Shown: in pieces, positions 1 to 9,063 of the stretch
Position numbering within the stretch: position 1 is the stretch's first letter
Layout of the letters: every line of letters begins with the position of its first letter
Assembly: GCA_964390645.1 (NCBI GenBank)
Contig: CAYMLL010000025.1
Location: forward strand, 1 to 42,076
From: CAYMLL01 sp964390645
GTDB lineage: Bacteria > Planctomycetota > UBA8108
Reading direction: 5' to 3'
Length of the DNA stretch: 42,076 bases
Position numbers and translations under genes: made by a program
The notes under the pieces: model-generated
Databases searched by the model: none
Told to the model about the DNA's origin: nothing
Seen by the model: only the letters and a program-made list of their open reading frames with translations

Positions 1-347
1 GAAGCCGCCACGGAGATGCCCACGCCGACGTCATCATCCACCATCCCCCCTCCAACGATGACGACCCTGGAGCGTCCCCCGTTCATTCCACGCAGGGTCA
101 CGCCCTTGGCCGTGATGTGGAGCTGTCTGGACAGCTCGTATCTTCCATCCTCCACCAGAATGGTCCCGTCCGGACGCGCGTGCTTGACGGCCTTGTGCAG
201 CAAGTTCGCCGTGCCCACCCTCACAACCGCGGCGGCCTTCGGCCGCTTCCAACCGCAGCGCCCACACTCGCCGGCGACGTCCTTCTCATCGGCGTACAGA
301 AACGATGTGACGACGACCAGTCCACTGATGACGACCGCTCTGCTCAT
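1..347 (-). CDS. Secreted beta-helix-type protein (N-terminal fragment)
   Basis: This is the first 115 codons of a minus-strand gene that runs off the left edge of the window. The N-terminus (MSRAVVISGLVVVTSFLYA) looks like a signal peptide. It is followed by a CGRCG cysteine pair and then by a stretch typical of the first coil of right-handed parallel beta-helix or pectate-lyase-like proteins, containing the phrases PDGTILVEDGRYEL, ITAKGVTLRGMNGG and RVVIVGGG. I prefer the ATG at 347 because an AAAGGG Shine-Dalgarno-like sequence lies just upstream and the signal peptide starts there. An in-frame ATG at 395 would add 16 residues. Such proteins bind or cleave surface polysaccharides, which fits the exopolysaccharide locus beside it. 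The enzymatic role cannot be judged from this fragment. Confidence 0.7.
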   Translation of the reverse strand, partial: MSRAVVISGLVVVTSFLYADEKDVAGECGRCGWKRPKAAAVVRVGTANLLHKAVKHARPDGTILVEDGRYELSRQLHITAKGVTLRGMNGGRSRVVIVGGGMVDDDVGVGISVAA

Positions 348-950
348 CCAATCACACCCTTTACCACGTTGTCTCGCTGCCAGAGCTCGACCCATGGAGA
401 CACCTGGGAGAGACGCGCAGGGTTGACGGCGCTACCGTGTGTCTCGTCAGTCATCCGGCGCACGGTTTCCTCCGGGTAGCGCGGCTCGGACCGTTTCCCG
501 GAAAGCCGGGATCGCCCGGGTGACCAGGATCGAGAGGCGCTGACGATGTGATACCCAGGGTGTGTCGGCCACGAGGAGCGACGGTCCGCCGCTTTCCCGC
601 AAGCGCCCTACACGACTTCCGCAACACCCGTCCACGTCTCGTGGGAGCGTTCGAGATGTCGCAGCGACGATCGCCGTGCGGGCTCATTCGCTCGAAGGAC
701 GTGTTGATCTTGTAGGGAATCGGACGGAACAGTGAACTCGAATCCTCCCGCTGCGATGGACGAGTCACGCACACGCGACAGATCGAGTCCCTCCACCCGG
801 ATCAGCGGCCAGAGCTCGGGGATGTTCCGAGACCGGCGAATGCTGCCAACGACTCGCGAAAGAACACGTTCTCAGATCACCAGCTCTCTCGGTGTGTCGA
901 ACGCCCGACGGCTCGAGCCCTCCTGCAATCGTCGCGGCTCCCGCGCGAGG
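348..950. other. 603-bp gap without a convincing gene
   Basis: This stretch separates the glycosyltransferase stop codon from the beta-helix gene start, both read on the minus strand. Short open frames exist in several phases, but their amino-acid composition is that of random GC-rich DNA and none has a good ribosome binding site. A small hairpin with arms CCCGG (497-501) and CCGGG (506-510) is the only clear structure. It could end the glycosyltransferase transcript, but it has no T-tract. A promoter for the beta-helix gene presumably lies here; I cannot point to one. Confidence 0.4.
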
Positions 951-2186
951 TCAGCCGTCTCCGCCATCGACGACACACCCCCCGTCCGTCTGAAACGATC
1001 CAACAGCCGCCTCTGCGAGGCTCTCCAGCAACGCGAGCTGCTCATCCCACACATATCGTTCCTCCACCCGACGACGACCTCGGGCGCGAAGCTCTCGAGC
1101 CTGCAACGGATCATCGAGGAGCTTCGAGACCTCGAGAGCGAAGCTGTCCGGAGTCTCGGCCACGTAGACTCCGTCCCCCTCGTCGACGTCCACACCCCGA
1201 AACGCGGCGGGAGTCACGACAACGGGCAGCCGCATGGACATCGCTTCGAGGACCTTGTTCTGTATTCCTCGCGCGAGGAACAGCGGAGCCACGGCGACGC
1301 TCGCGCGCGCGAGAAATGGGCGAATGTCTTCCTGGCGTCCCGTCACGGTCACGCCAGGCAGCGCACCGAGCCCCACAACCTGCTTCGACGGATGTGCTCC
1401 GACGATCGTGAACGTCGCGTCCGGGTGACGACGGCGTACGAGCGGAAGAACCTCGTTCGCGAAGAAGGTGACGCCTTGCACGTTCGGGAAATAGTCCATG
1501 ACGCCCGTGAAGACGATGTCCTGGCCCGTCCTCGCGTCGCGGTCCTCGTCACTCACCTGGAAGTAGTCGAGGTCGACGCCGTTGGACAGAACCTCGACAC
1601 GAGCGTCCGGCATGAGACGAAGGCAGTCTTCACGTTCGGACTCGGTTCGCAACAGTGTACAGTACGCCTTTTTCGCCAGCATCTGCTCGTACGCGAGGAG
1701 ACGCTTACCCTCGACCCGAAAGACGGATCGACGCGGCCAGCCGTGAAAACGACAGTAGAGATTCCACTTGAACGAGTCGAGATCGACGAAGTCCGCAATC
1801 AACGGAGCGTCAGGGACAGCTTCGGCGTACTGGCCCATCGACGAGCAAAAAGATATGACGACGTCGAATGGCGTCTCCTCGTGACACTTCGTCAATCGAC
1901 GAGCGAGCTCCTTGCAGCGAAAGAACGCGACGGAAAGCGGCTCGCCCGTGATCAGGGCCGTCAAAGCGTTCCACTTCTGGCGTGCAGGGGAGAGCTTCAC
2001 GACCTCGACGCTTCGCCCTTGTTGGCGCAGCTGTTCCGCGTGCTGAAGCTCCTCGTCGGAGTCGGCGAGACACCCTACGGTGACCTCGTGCCGCTGCGCC
2101 AGGAAAGAGATCGCATTGTACGACGCGATCTTGTCGCCTCGATTCGGCGGATAGGGTACGCGCTGGCAGACGTAGAGTACCCTCAT
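951..2186 (-). CDS. Glycosyltransferase of exosortase/PEP-CTERM loci (GT4 type)
   Basis: The 411-residue product transfers a sugar from an activated donor during assembly of an exopolysaccharide, in the cytoplasm. It starts with MRVLYVCQRVPYPPNRGDK, which is characteristic of the sugar-transferase family found beside EpsH-type exosortases (TIGR03087 type). The GT-B donor-binding half contains a VLSNGVDLDYF motif and the phrase GIQNKVLEAMSMRLPVV, which carries the conserved glutamate region. The open frame extends further upstream, to 2567, but the extension overlaps the femAB-like gene and has no homology-like features. The ATG at 2186, 4 bp after the upstream stop, is therefore the start. 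It is the second gene of a femAB-like/glycosyltransferase pair. Confidence 0.85.
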   Translation of the reverse strand: MRVLYVCQRVPYPPNRGDKIASYNAISFLAQRHEVTVGCLADSDEELQHAEQLRQQGRSVEVVKLSPARQKWNALTALITGEPLSVAFFRCKELARRLTKCHEETPFDVVISFCSSMGQYAEAVPDAPLIADFVDLDSFKWNLYCRFHGWPRRSVFRVEGKRLLAYEQMLAKKAYCTLLRTESEREDCLRLMPDARVEVLSNGVDLDYFQVSDEDRDARTGQDIVFTGVMDYFPNVQGVTFFANEVLPLVRRRHPDATFTIVGAHPSKQVVGLGALPGVTVTGRQEDIRPFLARASVAVAPLFLARGIQNKVLEAMSMRLPVVVTPAAFRGVDVDEGDGVYVAETPDSFALEVSKLLDDPLQARELRARGRRRVEERYVWDEQLALLESLAEAAVGSFQTDGGCVVDGGDG

Positions 2187-2190
2187 CTTG

Positions 2191-3282
2191 TCAGTTCGAG
2201 ATCTGCCGGCGGATGACCGGACCGAGGCTGTTGGTGATCGAGAGCGGCAGTCGCCTCCAGACTCGCACCGCAAACGAGTGGTCGGTGGGACGAACGCCGT
2301 CGCTGGCAACCGATCGACCGGAATCATCGATGGCGGACCAGGCGAGCGCATGCTCCCTCGCTCCCCACTGGACCTTGAACCGGTGGGTACCCGCTCCAAC
2401 CCAGGAGCGACCGAAGTCGAAGCTCTTGATTCCGTCCTCCACGCAGTCCGCGAGAACTCGCCAGTAAAGGCAGTGATTCGGACACCAGGTGAACACGCTG
2501 CGCAACGACGATGCCCACGGCACGGTGACCCGCTCCCCGTCACGGAGCGCGATGGCTCCTCCGACAACGCCTCCCCCGGGCTCTTCGATTACGTAGAGCG
2601 AGCTGTTTGAGCCGAAGGCGGTCAAGACGGAGTCGAGAAAGCGCCGGCCGTGCACGGGCGATCCGAGGTCCCGCATGTTCTCCGAGAACACGCGATAGAA
2701 CTCCCCGAGTCGTTCGGTTCCGCAGCGCTGAGCGCTGAGGCCACCCTTCTCCGATTTGCGGATCTGGTTGCGGACCTTCGGCTTGAACGATTTCCACAAC
2801 GCGTCCGTGGTCGACGGGAGATCGAGCACGAGCGTCACGCGCTCCAATTCGCGAACGTCGTCCGCGGCAAGACAGCGAATCTCGACACCCGTGGCGCTGA
2901 TCTCGCGCGCAAGCGAAATCGCGTCGTCGGTCAGCTTCCCCGCAACCGCCGGAGTCTCGGCGAGCACGCCCGCCTGATCGAGAAAAGGCAACGACACGAG
3001 CCGACCGTCAGCGAGAGGACCTCGCATGTGAACCATCGGCAGAACACCGAGCCACTCCTGGCCGCGACAGGCAGCGAGATAGTAGCACGATTTCCGGTAA
3101 GAGCCCTCGAACGCTGCACGCCACTCGAATCGGTGCCCGAGGTTGGCCCGCTTGGACGACTCGACGAATGCGTTCCACGTGGCTCCTTCACTCGAATCGA
3201 CAAGCCGACACTCCACGCCATCGAGAGAAGGGCCTTCGCCGGAGCGCGACTCCGATTGTTCCTGGTGCAGGGTGAGCGCCAT
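2191..3282 (-). CDS. FemAB-like acyltransferase, exosortase-system associated
   Basis: The 363-residue protein belongs to the FemAB/GNAT-like group regularly found in PEP-CTERM exopolysaccharide loci (TIGR03019 type). Known FemAB proteins add amino acids to peptidoglycan peptides from aminoacyl-tRNA; the substrate of the exosortase-associated branch is not established. Visible hallmarks are KPKVRNQIRKSEKGG in the middle (FemAB signature region), ALRDGERVTVPWASS and a C-terminal FDFGRSWVGAGTHRFKVQWG segment. The length is typical. It is the first gene of the minus-strand unit, 4 bp before the glycosyltransferase, and diverges from prsK across a 512-bp gap. The ATG at 3282 has only a distant GGAG upstream, so the start is reasonable but not strongly supported. 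Confidence 0.82.
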   Translation of the reverse strand: MALTLHQEQSESRSGEGPSLDGVECRLVDSSEGATWNAFVESSKRANLGHRFEWRAAFEGSYRKSCYYLAACRGQEWLGVLPMVHMRGPLADGRLVSLPFLDQAGVLAETPAVAGKLTDDAISLAREISATGVEIRCLAADDVRELERVTLVLDLPSTTDALWKSFKPKVRNQIRKSEKGGLSAQRCGTERLGEFYRVFSENMRDLGSPVHGRRFLDSVLTAFGSNSSLYVIEEPGGGVVGGAIALRDGERVTVPWASSLRSVFTWCPNHCLYWRVLADCVEDGIKSFDFGRSWVGAGTHRFKVQWGAREHALAWSAIDDSGRSVASDGVRPTDHSFAVRVWRRLPLSITNSLGPVIRRQISN

Positions 3283-3794
3283 GCGTGCCGTCTACTCCAA
3301 GTCTCGTTCTACCGGCTCTGGTCGTCCGACGGTGATTCTGTCGCCGAACCGGCGACCTGCCAGCGAACCGCCTCCCCTTCATCTGTCGGTCGAATCAAAC
3401 GGAGAGAGTGAACCAAAGTGAGGAGGAACGAGGCCGAGAAGACGTCGAGCATATGCGGCCGAGGCCCTATTTCTGCCGATACTACGAGGATGCCAGATCC
3501 AAGCAGGAGCCCCGGCCCGGATTGTCCATGACCAATCTGCCAGGAACGAGAGCCCTCTTCGCCTGGGCGACGTCGAGGCAAGATCTCGGGCTCCAACCGG
3601 TCGAAGCACCCACCTGCGGCCGAGTCAGCCCTCGCACCTTGCCCGGGTCCTCTCCGATTCGTTCTCGCGATGGTGCACTCGCGAACCGTCCGGGCCCGTG
3701 GTCTCCATCTCGACGCCCGGGCCTTCGCTTCTGCTCGATCCTCCACGACGGACGTTTTTCTGTGTAACCCGGACTCACCCCGGCGCCCCGAAAC
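3283..3794. other. 512-bp divergent intergenic region
   Basis: This gap separates the femAB-like gene (leftward) from prsK (rightward) and must hold both promoters. I searched by eye for a sigma-54 promoter (GG, ten bases, GC) that PrsR could activate, and found no convincing match on either strand. No plausible short gene was found. The final 60 bases before prsK include a T-rich patch (GTTTTTCTGTG), which is the only AT-richer segment. Confidence 0.4.
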
Positions 3795-5912
3795 ATGAGC
3801 CAGCTCGTCAACTTACTCCACTTGGCCTGCCTGGTCTCCTGCATCGCGACCGCGCTCACAGCATTGCTGACCCGGAGACTCGGGCCGCGGTCATGGCTGC
3901 TACCGCTGTTTCTCGTTCCCGCAGGGCTTTCCGGCCTCGCGCTGGCCCTCGGTGACTACCTCCATACGTGGAGCGAGGCCAGCGCCAAGAACGCAGCCCT
4001 CTCCCTGATCGTCCTGGCAGTGCCCGGCGCATTCCTGTACTCGAACAGCCTCCGCAGATCGGAGGACTCTCGGAGGCGGCTCGCGGTTCGTCTCCTGGAT
4101 GCGCTGGTAGCCATCTCGGCGATCGTTATCGGGACCATGCTCTTCGACCTGTCCCTCACCGAAGGCGTCGAGGACGACCTGAATCAAGTCCACGTCCGAA
4201 GCACTCGATACCTGGCAGGACTCTTCCTTGTCAGCACGGCAATAATCGTCCTCGCGGCCCTCGAACGAGTGATCCGATCCGCCGAGGATCACGTGAGATG
4301 GGAGATCAAGTTCGTCGTTCTGGGTATCGGAACCCCGTTCGTGTCACTCATCTACCTGGGAACGAGCCTCCTCTCACGACCAGGTCTTCACACAGGCACT
4401 CTGGCCACGATGACACTGTCTCTCCTGCCTGCCTGTGGCATGATCTGGATCGGCTGGAAACGCGGCACGGGGCGTGGTGGCGTGCGCATCTCACAAGGGC
4501 TCACCTACAGCACCGTGACGCTCGTCGGCGTCGGAATCTACCTGCTCGGCGCTGGATCCATGGCAACGTGGACGACGAACCTGCTCGGCGTCGGACCCAA
4601 CGCCCGCGTACTCGTTACGGTCATGCTGTCAACGGCACTCATCGCGCTGCTGTTGACCACTCGCGTGCGGCACCGTTTGCGCGATTGGGTGCGCCTGCAC
4701 ATGTTCTCCGGAACTTACGACTACCGCGCAGCGTGGCTGGAGGCGTCCCGGACGATTCGAGCCAACGACCCCCCGGAACTCGCCGGCGACGCCCTTTGTG
4801 CGATCGTCCAGCGCACGGTCGGGTGCGGGGATGTCTCCGTGTGGTTGTGTGACAGGGAAGGAGACTCGCTCGCTCCATTCTGTGCACGAGGGCCTGCGGC
4901 TGACGACCTTCCTCACCACATCGAAGGTGTCGCCGAGTCGCTTCGCGACCACGTCGATCCAATCTCGTATGTTCCGGGTCGCCCCGCTGCCGACACGAGG
5001 CTGACCATGTTCTTTCGCCAGACCGGGACCGTCTTGCTCATCCCGATGCGCTCGGCCGACGAGACACTCGGTCTTCTGGCGGTTGGCAGGAATCGTAGCG
5101 GCCGTGAGTTCGATTGGTACTCCCGCGAGTTCCTGCGTGCCTTGACGAGACACGCCGCCGGCGAGTTCCACAAGCGGAAGCTCCTCGACGGGCTGGTGCA
5201 GGCAAAGGAAGACGAGGTCTTTCGCACGTTCTCGACCTTTCTTCTACACGACCTGAAGAACTACTCGTCGACGCTGTCGATGATCGCCGAGAACGCAGTC
5301 CGCCACGCCGACAATCCGGCCTTCATCGAGGACGCATTCACGTCGATTGTCGACACCGCACGCAAGATGAAGCACCTGTGCGGAAGCCTCCGGACCTTCT
5401 CCACCAGCGCCGGACAGGACCGCCGCTCCAGCGACCTCACTCAACTGATCGACGACACGATCGACGAGATGCGTCAGGCGCTCGCACAGAATGTCACCGT
5501 CCGCCACGGTGACCTGCCAACGGTCCGAGTCGACCAAGATGAAATCGTCAAGGTCCTCCAGAACCTCGTGCTCAACGCCGCAGAGGCCTCGTCCTCCGGT
5601 GCCGATATCCTGCTCGAGACCACGCACGGAGACGGAGAGATCCAGATCACGCTGCACGACCAAGGCTGCGGAATCTCACCGGAGTTCCTCGAAGATGGCG
5701 TCTTCACGCCGTTTCGAACCACGAAGTCTACCGGACTCGGCATCGGGCTCTTTCAATGCCGCAAGATCGTCGAGGCCCACGGCGGGAACATCTCGATCGA
5801 AAGCGAGAAAGGGAAGGGAACAAAGGTGCGCGTGTCGCTTGCGATCGATAGCAGGGATACCACTGATCGTGACCGTCCAGACCAGGTACACACAGCCGTG
5901 TCGCATGAATGA
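3795..5912 (+). CDS. prsK: Membrane histidine kinase PrsK
   Basis: The 705-residue sensor kinase is expected to phosphorylate PrsR, encoded just downstream. The first 300 or so residues form about eight membrane segments. A GAF-like domain follows at roughly 310-460 and then the kinase core. His485 lies in the H-box LLHDLKN, Asn594 in the N-box QNLVLNAAEAS, and DQGCGIS and TTKSTGLGIGL form the ATP-binding G boxes. The HDLKN form of the H-box and this N-terminal architecture are typical of the PEP-CTERM-system kinase PrsK (TIGR02916 type). The signal it senses is unknown. A 147-bp gap with two perfect 12-bp palindromes separates it from prsR. Confidence 0.9.
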   Translation: MSQLVNLLHLACLVSCIATALTALLTRRLGPRSWLLPLFLVPAGLSGLALALGDYLHTWSEASAKNAALSLIVLAVPGAFLYSNSLRRSEDSRRRLAVRLLDALVAISAIVIGTMLFDLSLTEGVEDDLNQVHVRSTRYLAGLFLVSTAIIVLAALERVIRSAEDHVRWEIKFVVLGIGTPFVSLIYLGTSLLSRPGLHTGTLATMTLSLLPACGMIWIGWKRGTGRGGVRISQGLTYSTVTLVGVGIYLLGAGSMATWTTNLLGVGPNARVLVTVMLSTALIALLLTTRVRHRLRDWVRLHMFSGTYDYRAAWLEASRTIRANDPPELAGDALCAIVQRTVGCGDVSVWLCDREGDSLAPFCARGPAADDLPHHIEGVAESLRDHVDPISYVPGRPAADTRLTMFFRQTGTVLLIPMRSADETLGLLAVGRNRSGREFDWYSREFLRALTRHAAGEFHKRKLLDGLVQAKEDEVFRTFSTFLLHDLKNYSSTLSMIAENAVRHADNPAFIEDAFTSIVDTARKMKHLCGSLRTFSTSAGQDRRSSDLTQLIDDTIDEMRQALAQNVTVRHGDLPTVRVDQDEIVKVLQNLVLNAAEASSSGADILLETTHGDGEIQITLHDQGCGISPEFLEDGVFTPFRTTKSTGLGIGLFQCRKIVEAHGGNISIESEKGKGTKVRVSLAIDSRDTTDRDRPDQVHTAVSHE

Positions 5913-5945
5913 CGCCAGTTAATCGGTCTCTCGCCACCGATCGAC

Positions 5946-6013
5946 GTCTTCCGGCAGCGGTTAGCCGAAGACCACCTCATGAGGTAGTATTGTCTGGAGC
6001 GTACCCGCGGGTA
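5946..6013. promoter_or_regulatory. Hairpin plus two 12-bp palindromes between prsK and prsR
   Basis: Three symmetric elements lie in a row in the prsK-prsR gap. A hairpin has arms GTCTTCCGG (5946-5954) and CCGAAGAC (5965-5972) with one bulged base. Then come a perfect palindrome ACCTCATGAGGT (5974-5985) and a second, TACCCGCGGGTA (6002-6013). The palindrome centres are 28 bp apart, and an AT-richer segment containing TAGTATTGT lies between them. This arrangement suggests an operator or paired protein-binding sites controlling prsR, but a processing hairpin is also possible. Confidence 0.4.
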
Positions 6014-6059
6014 AGTCGGGTCGTCTCCCCCGGTGTCTTCACGGAGGTGCGATCCAGAC

Positions 6060-7430
6060 GTGAGCTGCGAAGCTCCACGCAAGGTCCTCGTCGTCGACGA
6101 CGAGGAGCAGATCCGCAAGCAGGTCCAGTGGGCGCTCGCGGACGACTACGATGTCTATGCGGCGAGTGATCGCTCGCAGGCCATCAACGTCTGCCGTCAG
6201 GAGGAGATCCCCGTCATTCTCCTCGACCTCGGCCTGCCCCCACATCCCCGAGAAGCGTCGGAGGGACTCGCCGCGCTCGACGAGATCCTCGATGCGAATC
6301 CGATGGCGAAGGTCATCATCGTCTCCGGCAACAGCGACCGGCAGAACGTGGTCGCGGCAGTCCGGCAAGGGGCTCACGACGTGTTCCCCAAGCCGATCGA
6401 CCTCGATCAGCTGAGGGTGGTACTCGCACGAGCACACACCAAGCTCGAGCTCGAGGTAGAGATCGAGAGACACGAGGAATCCGTGCCGGATCCTGGCGTG
6501 GAGTTTGCGTCTATTCTCGCGAACAGCCCGTGCATGCGTGAGGTCTTTCGCACCGTCGGTAAAGTCGCCTGCAAGGACATCCCCGTACTGATCACCGGTG
6601 AGAGCGGCACCGGCAAGGAGTGCTTCGCGAGGTCGGTTCACGGTCTGAGCCCGCGCAGCAATGGTCCCTTTGTCGCGATCAACTGCGGAGCAATCCCCGA
6701 AAGCCTGCTTGAAAGCGAGCTCTTCGGGCACGAGAAGGGGGCGTTCACCGGCGCTGACGTCCAGCGGCCCGGCAAGCTGGAGTGTGCGAATGAAGGAACG
6801 CTGTTCCTCGACGAGGTGGCCGAGATGCACACCACCTCACAGGTCAAGTTGCTGCGGTTCCTGCAAGATCGTACGATCGAACGCGTCGGCGGTCGCCAGG
6901 CCATCTCCGTTGACACACGCGTCGTGGCGGCGACCAACGTCGACCTCCACAAAGCCATCGCCCAGGGAAAATTCCGCGAAGATCTCTACTTCCGCCTCGC
7001 CGTCGTTCCTATCGAGCTTCCGCCCCTGCGCGAACGCGGGGACGATGTCGTCCTCCTTGCTAACCACTTCGTCTCGCTCTACTGCAAGGAGCTGGAAACA
7101 CCGCCGAAGAAGCTCTCGAGAGCGGCAGCAACAGCGATGCGGGCGTTCCCGTGGCCCGGCAACGTTCGCGAGCTACAGAACCGAGTGAAGCGAGCGGTCG
7201 TTCTCGCGGACGGAGCGACGATCGGAGCGGAAGAGCTCGAGCTCGAATCGACCGGACCGACAGCTCGGGTAAGCGTCCACGCGTCGCTGAAGAAGGCCAA
7301 AGCACTGTTAGAGCGGGAAATGGTCGCAAAAGGCCTCTCCGAGAACGACGGGAATATCTCGCGCACCGCACGCGAACTAGGGATCAGCCGTCCCACTCTT
7401 TACGACCTGATTTCGAAGTACGGGATCTGA
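6060..7430 (+). CDS. prsR: Sigma-54-dependent response regulator PrsR
   Basis: The 456-residue regulator activates sigma-54 promoters after phosphorylation, presumably by PrsK. The N-terminal receiver domain (VLVVDDEEQIRKQV) has its phosphoacceptor in LLDLGLPP at Asp56. The AAA+ domain carries Walker A GESGTGKE starting at Gly180, the sigma-54 contact loop GAFTGA at 227-232 and Walker B GTLFLDEV. The C-terminal helix-turn-helix ends in the Fis-like stretch ISRTARELGISRPTLYDLI. I choose the GTG at 6060, which has GGAGGT 11 bases upstream. A GTG at 6033 in the same frame would place that ribosome site inside the gene. It matches the PEP-CTERM-box regulator family (TIGR02915 type). The exosortase gene follows after 5 bp. 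Confidence 0.9.
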   Translation: MSCEAPRKVLVVDDEEQIRKQVQWALADDYDVYAASDRSQAINVCRQEEIPVILLDLGLPPHPREASEGLAALDEILDANPMAKVIIVSGNSDRQNVVAAVRQGAHDVFPKPIDLDQLRVVLARAHTKLELEVEIERHEESVPDPGVEFASILANSPCMREVFRTVGKVACKDIPVLITGESGTGKECFARSVHGLSPRSNGPFVAINCGAIPESLLESELFGHEKGAFTGADVQRPGKLECANEGTLFLDEVAEMHTTSQVKLLRFLQDRTIERVGGRQAISVDTRVVAATNVDLHKAIAQGKFREDLYFRLAVVPIELPPLRERGDDVVLLANHFVSLYCKELETPPKKLSRAAATAMRAFPWPGNVRELQNRVKRAVVLADGATIGAEELELESTGPTARVSVHASLKKAKALLEREMVAKGLSENDGNISRTARELGISRPTLYDLISKYGI

Positions 7431-7435
7431 AAAAC

Positions 7436-8437
7436 GTGCGACCCATCGACAGCCACATCCAGTCAGGGCGGCGACAATCCGGAAACGAGGCTCCGGAACC
7501 GCGAACACAGACAGCCCTGGCAGAAAGACCGGCCGGAGAGCGACGTCCCGGAAAAGCAGTGGACCCATACGCCACGACGACCGTGGCAGAGATACTGCGA
7601 AAGAACGCTTTCGTTCTCTTTCTGGCGACCCTGGCCTACCTTGTGCTGTTCGGGCCGACCCTCATGAATCTGGCCGCCTACTGGTCCGAAGATCCGGACT
7701 TCTCGCACGGCTATCTGATCCCCGTCATCAGCGCCGTGATACTCTGGGGGAAACGGGCAGAGATCGCGAAGTTGAAGGCAAGGCCGTCGATGCTCGGATT
7801 GATATCCGTCGGCTTCTTCGTCTGCCTCTTCTTTGTCGGTCATCTGACTCGTACGAACATCGTTCAACGCGTAGCGCTCTGGGGCACGCTCATCAGTGGT
7901 TGCTGGGCCGCATTCGGCTTCCTTCTCCTGCGCTCGAACATGTTCCCGTTCCTCTACTTGCTGCTGGCGATCCCGCCGCACTACGCACTGCTCAACTCGA
8001 TCCGCCTCGAGTTGAAGGGATACGCCACGGTCCTCTCCGCGGACGTTCTCGGGCTATTCGGCGTCGATGCATCGCCCCAAGGAAACGTGCTCCTCGCCGA
8101 AGGAGCTCGCCTCGAGGTCGCCGATGCGTGCAGTGGAATTCGTTCCCTGGTGGCAATCATCGCTACCGCGACTCTCTTCGCGTACCTCTTCCGCGCCGGC
8201 TTTCTCCGGGGCTCGATTCTCGTGGCCACGGCCATTCCCGTGACGATCCTGATCAACGTGCTTCGGATCGTCACGGTCGCGGTCTCGCTAATTTTCCTCG
8301 ACGTCGACCTGACAGCCGGGGCACCACACGAGGCTCTCGGATTCATCGTCTTCGGGCTCAGTATCTTGGCACTCTACGCCAGCTGGGCCTTCTACCAGTG
8401 GCTCTTTCACTGGACACCGGAGAAGGAGCCTGCATGA
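7436..8437 (+). CDS. Exosortase (EpsH family)
   Basis: Exosortases are integral membrane transpeptidase-like enzymes that cleave and anchor proteins carrying a PEP-CTERM-type C-terminal signal, usually linked to exopolysaccharide production. The 333-residue protein has about eight membrane helices. It also has the three conserved active-site residues: Cys232 in ADACSGIRS, Arg277 in INVLRIV and His298 in GAPHEALGF. The N-terminal 45 residues are polar and poorly conserved-looking. The GTG at 7436, 5 bp after prsR, is the likeliest start, and an in-frame GTG at 7559 is an alternative. The residues around Arg and His resemble general EpsH/XrtD-like proteins more than the NGLRAY form I associate with XrtA, so no subtype is assigned. 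The stop overlaps the epsI start as ATGA. Confidence 0.88.
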   Translation: MRPIDSHIQSGRRQSGNEAPEPRTQTALAERPAGERRPGKAVDPYATTTVAEILRKNAFVLFLATLAYLVLFGPTLMNLAAYWSEDPDFSHGYLIPVISAVILWGKRAEIAKLKARPSMLGLISVGFFVCLFFVGHLTRTNIVQRVALWGTLISGCWAAFGFLLLRSNMFPFLYLLLAIPPHYALLNSIRLELKGYATVLSADVLGLFGVDASPQGNVLLAEGARLEVADACSGIRSLVAIIATATLFAYLFRAGFLRGSILVATAIPVTILINVLRIVTVAVSLIFLDVDLTAGAPHEALGFIVFGLSILALYASWAFYQWLFHWTPEKEPA

Positions 8438-9063
8438 CCCGCATATACGCCATCGCAACGATCCTCTGGATCGCTGCCGGACTCAGAATCGTGTACGACG
8501 GTTCACATCCCGGCGCCCAACCAACGCAGCCCGTCACGCCGCTGAGTGAGCTCCCACTCGATATTGTGGGCCAAGGATGGGAGGGCGAGAAGCTCACCCT
8601 GAGCGAGGCCGTCGAGACTCGCGCAGGAGTCGACGACTATGCAAAGCACGCCTACTGGAGCAAAACTGCGAGGTTCGGCCTCTACGTCGGGTACGTGATC
8701 GGCTTCAAGTCCAATGCCGTGCACAACCCCGACGTCTGTAACCCCGGAAGCGGCTACGAACTGGTCGCGAAGAACACGGTGACGATCCCGGCGCAAGGCC
8801 TCGACACGGACCTTCTCTTCAACGAGTACACGTGGCGCGACCCGATTACCGCCCGCCTGGTCTTCACCTTATCGACGTTCTGCTACAACGGGATCTTCGA
8901 GCCGAGCGAGATCAGGGTTCGCATGAACGGTTGGCGTGCGAACTACTTCTCCGTGATCACCCTGCAGGGCAGCTTCAGCGGCACCGAGAAAGAAACACGC
9001 GAGAAGTACTACGAGGTTCTCCGACAATCCGTTCCGGCTATTCTCGAGCATTTCCCGGACTAA
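8434..9063 (+). CDS. epsI: EpsI (DUF3485) exosortase partner
   Basis: EpsI proteins accompany exosortases, sometimes as a fused C-terminal domain, and are needed for exopolysaccharide formation; their biochemical role is unsettled. This one is a separate 209-residue protein with an N-terminal membrane segment (YAIATILWIAAGLRIV). It carries the family signature HNPDVC followed by GSGYE, with His97 and Cys102. Its ATG overlaps the exosortase stop codon as ATGA, implying translational coupling and a functional pair. A 165-bp terminal-inverted-repeat element begins at the base right after the TAA stop. Confidence 0.85.
   Translation: MTRIYAIATILWIAAGLRIVYDGSHPGAQPTQPVTPLSELPLDIVGQGWEGEKLTLSEAVETRAGVDDYAKHAYWSKTARFGLYVGYVIGFKSNAVHNPDVCNPGSGYELVAKNTVTIPAQGLDTDLLFNEYTWRDPITARLVFTLSTFCYNGIFEPSEIRVRMNGWRANYFSVITLQGSFSGTEKETREKYYEVLRQSVPAILEHFPD

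Noticed and set aside
451..774. 107-codon minus-strand frame in the 603-bp gap
   Set aside because: No ribosome binding site, no homology-like features, and competing frames in other phases are equally open.
732..2216. 494-codon plus-strand open frame antisense to the glycosyltransferase
   Set aside because: It is a GC-driven shadow. The minus-strand frame has clear glycosyltransferase motifs, while this one is Arg/Ser-rich with no recognisable domain.
2187..2567. N-terminal extension of the glycosyltransferase frame
   Set aside because: It overlaps the femAB-like gene on the same strand and lacks sequence features; the family starts at the MRVLYV methionine.
3283..3794. Sigma-54 promoter near prsK
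   Set aside because: No GG-N10-GC match with supporting context was found; several partial matches are expected by chance in GC-rich DNA.
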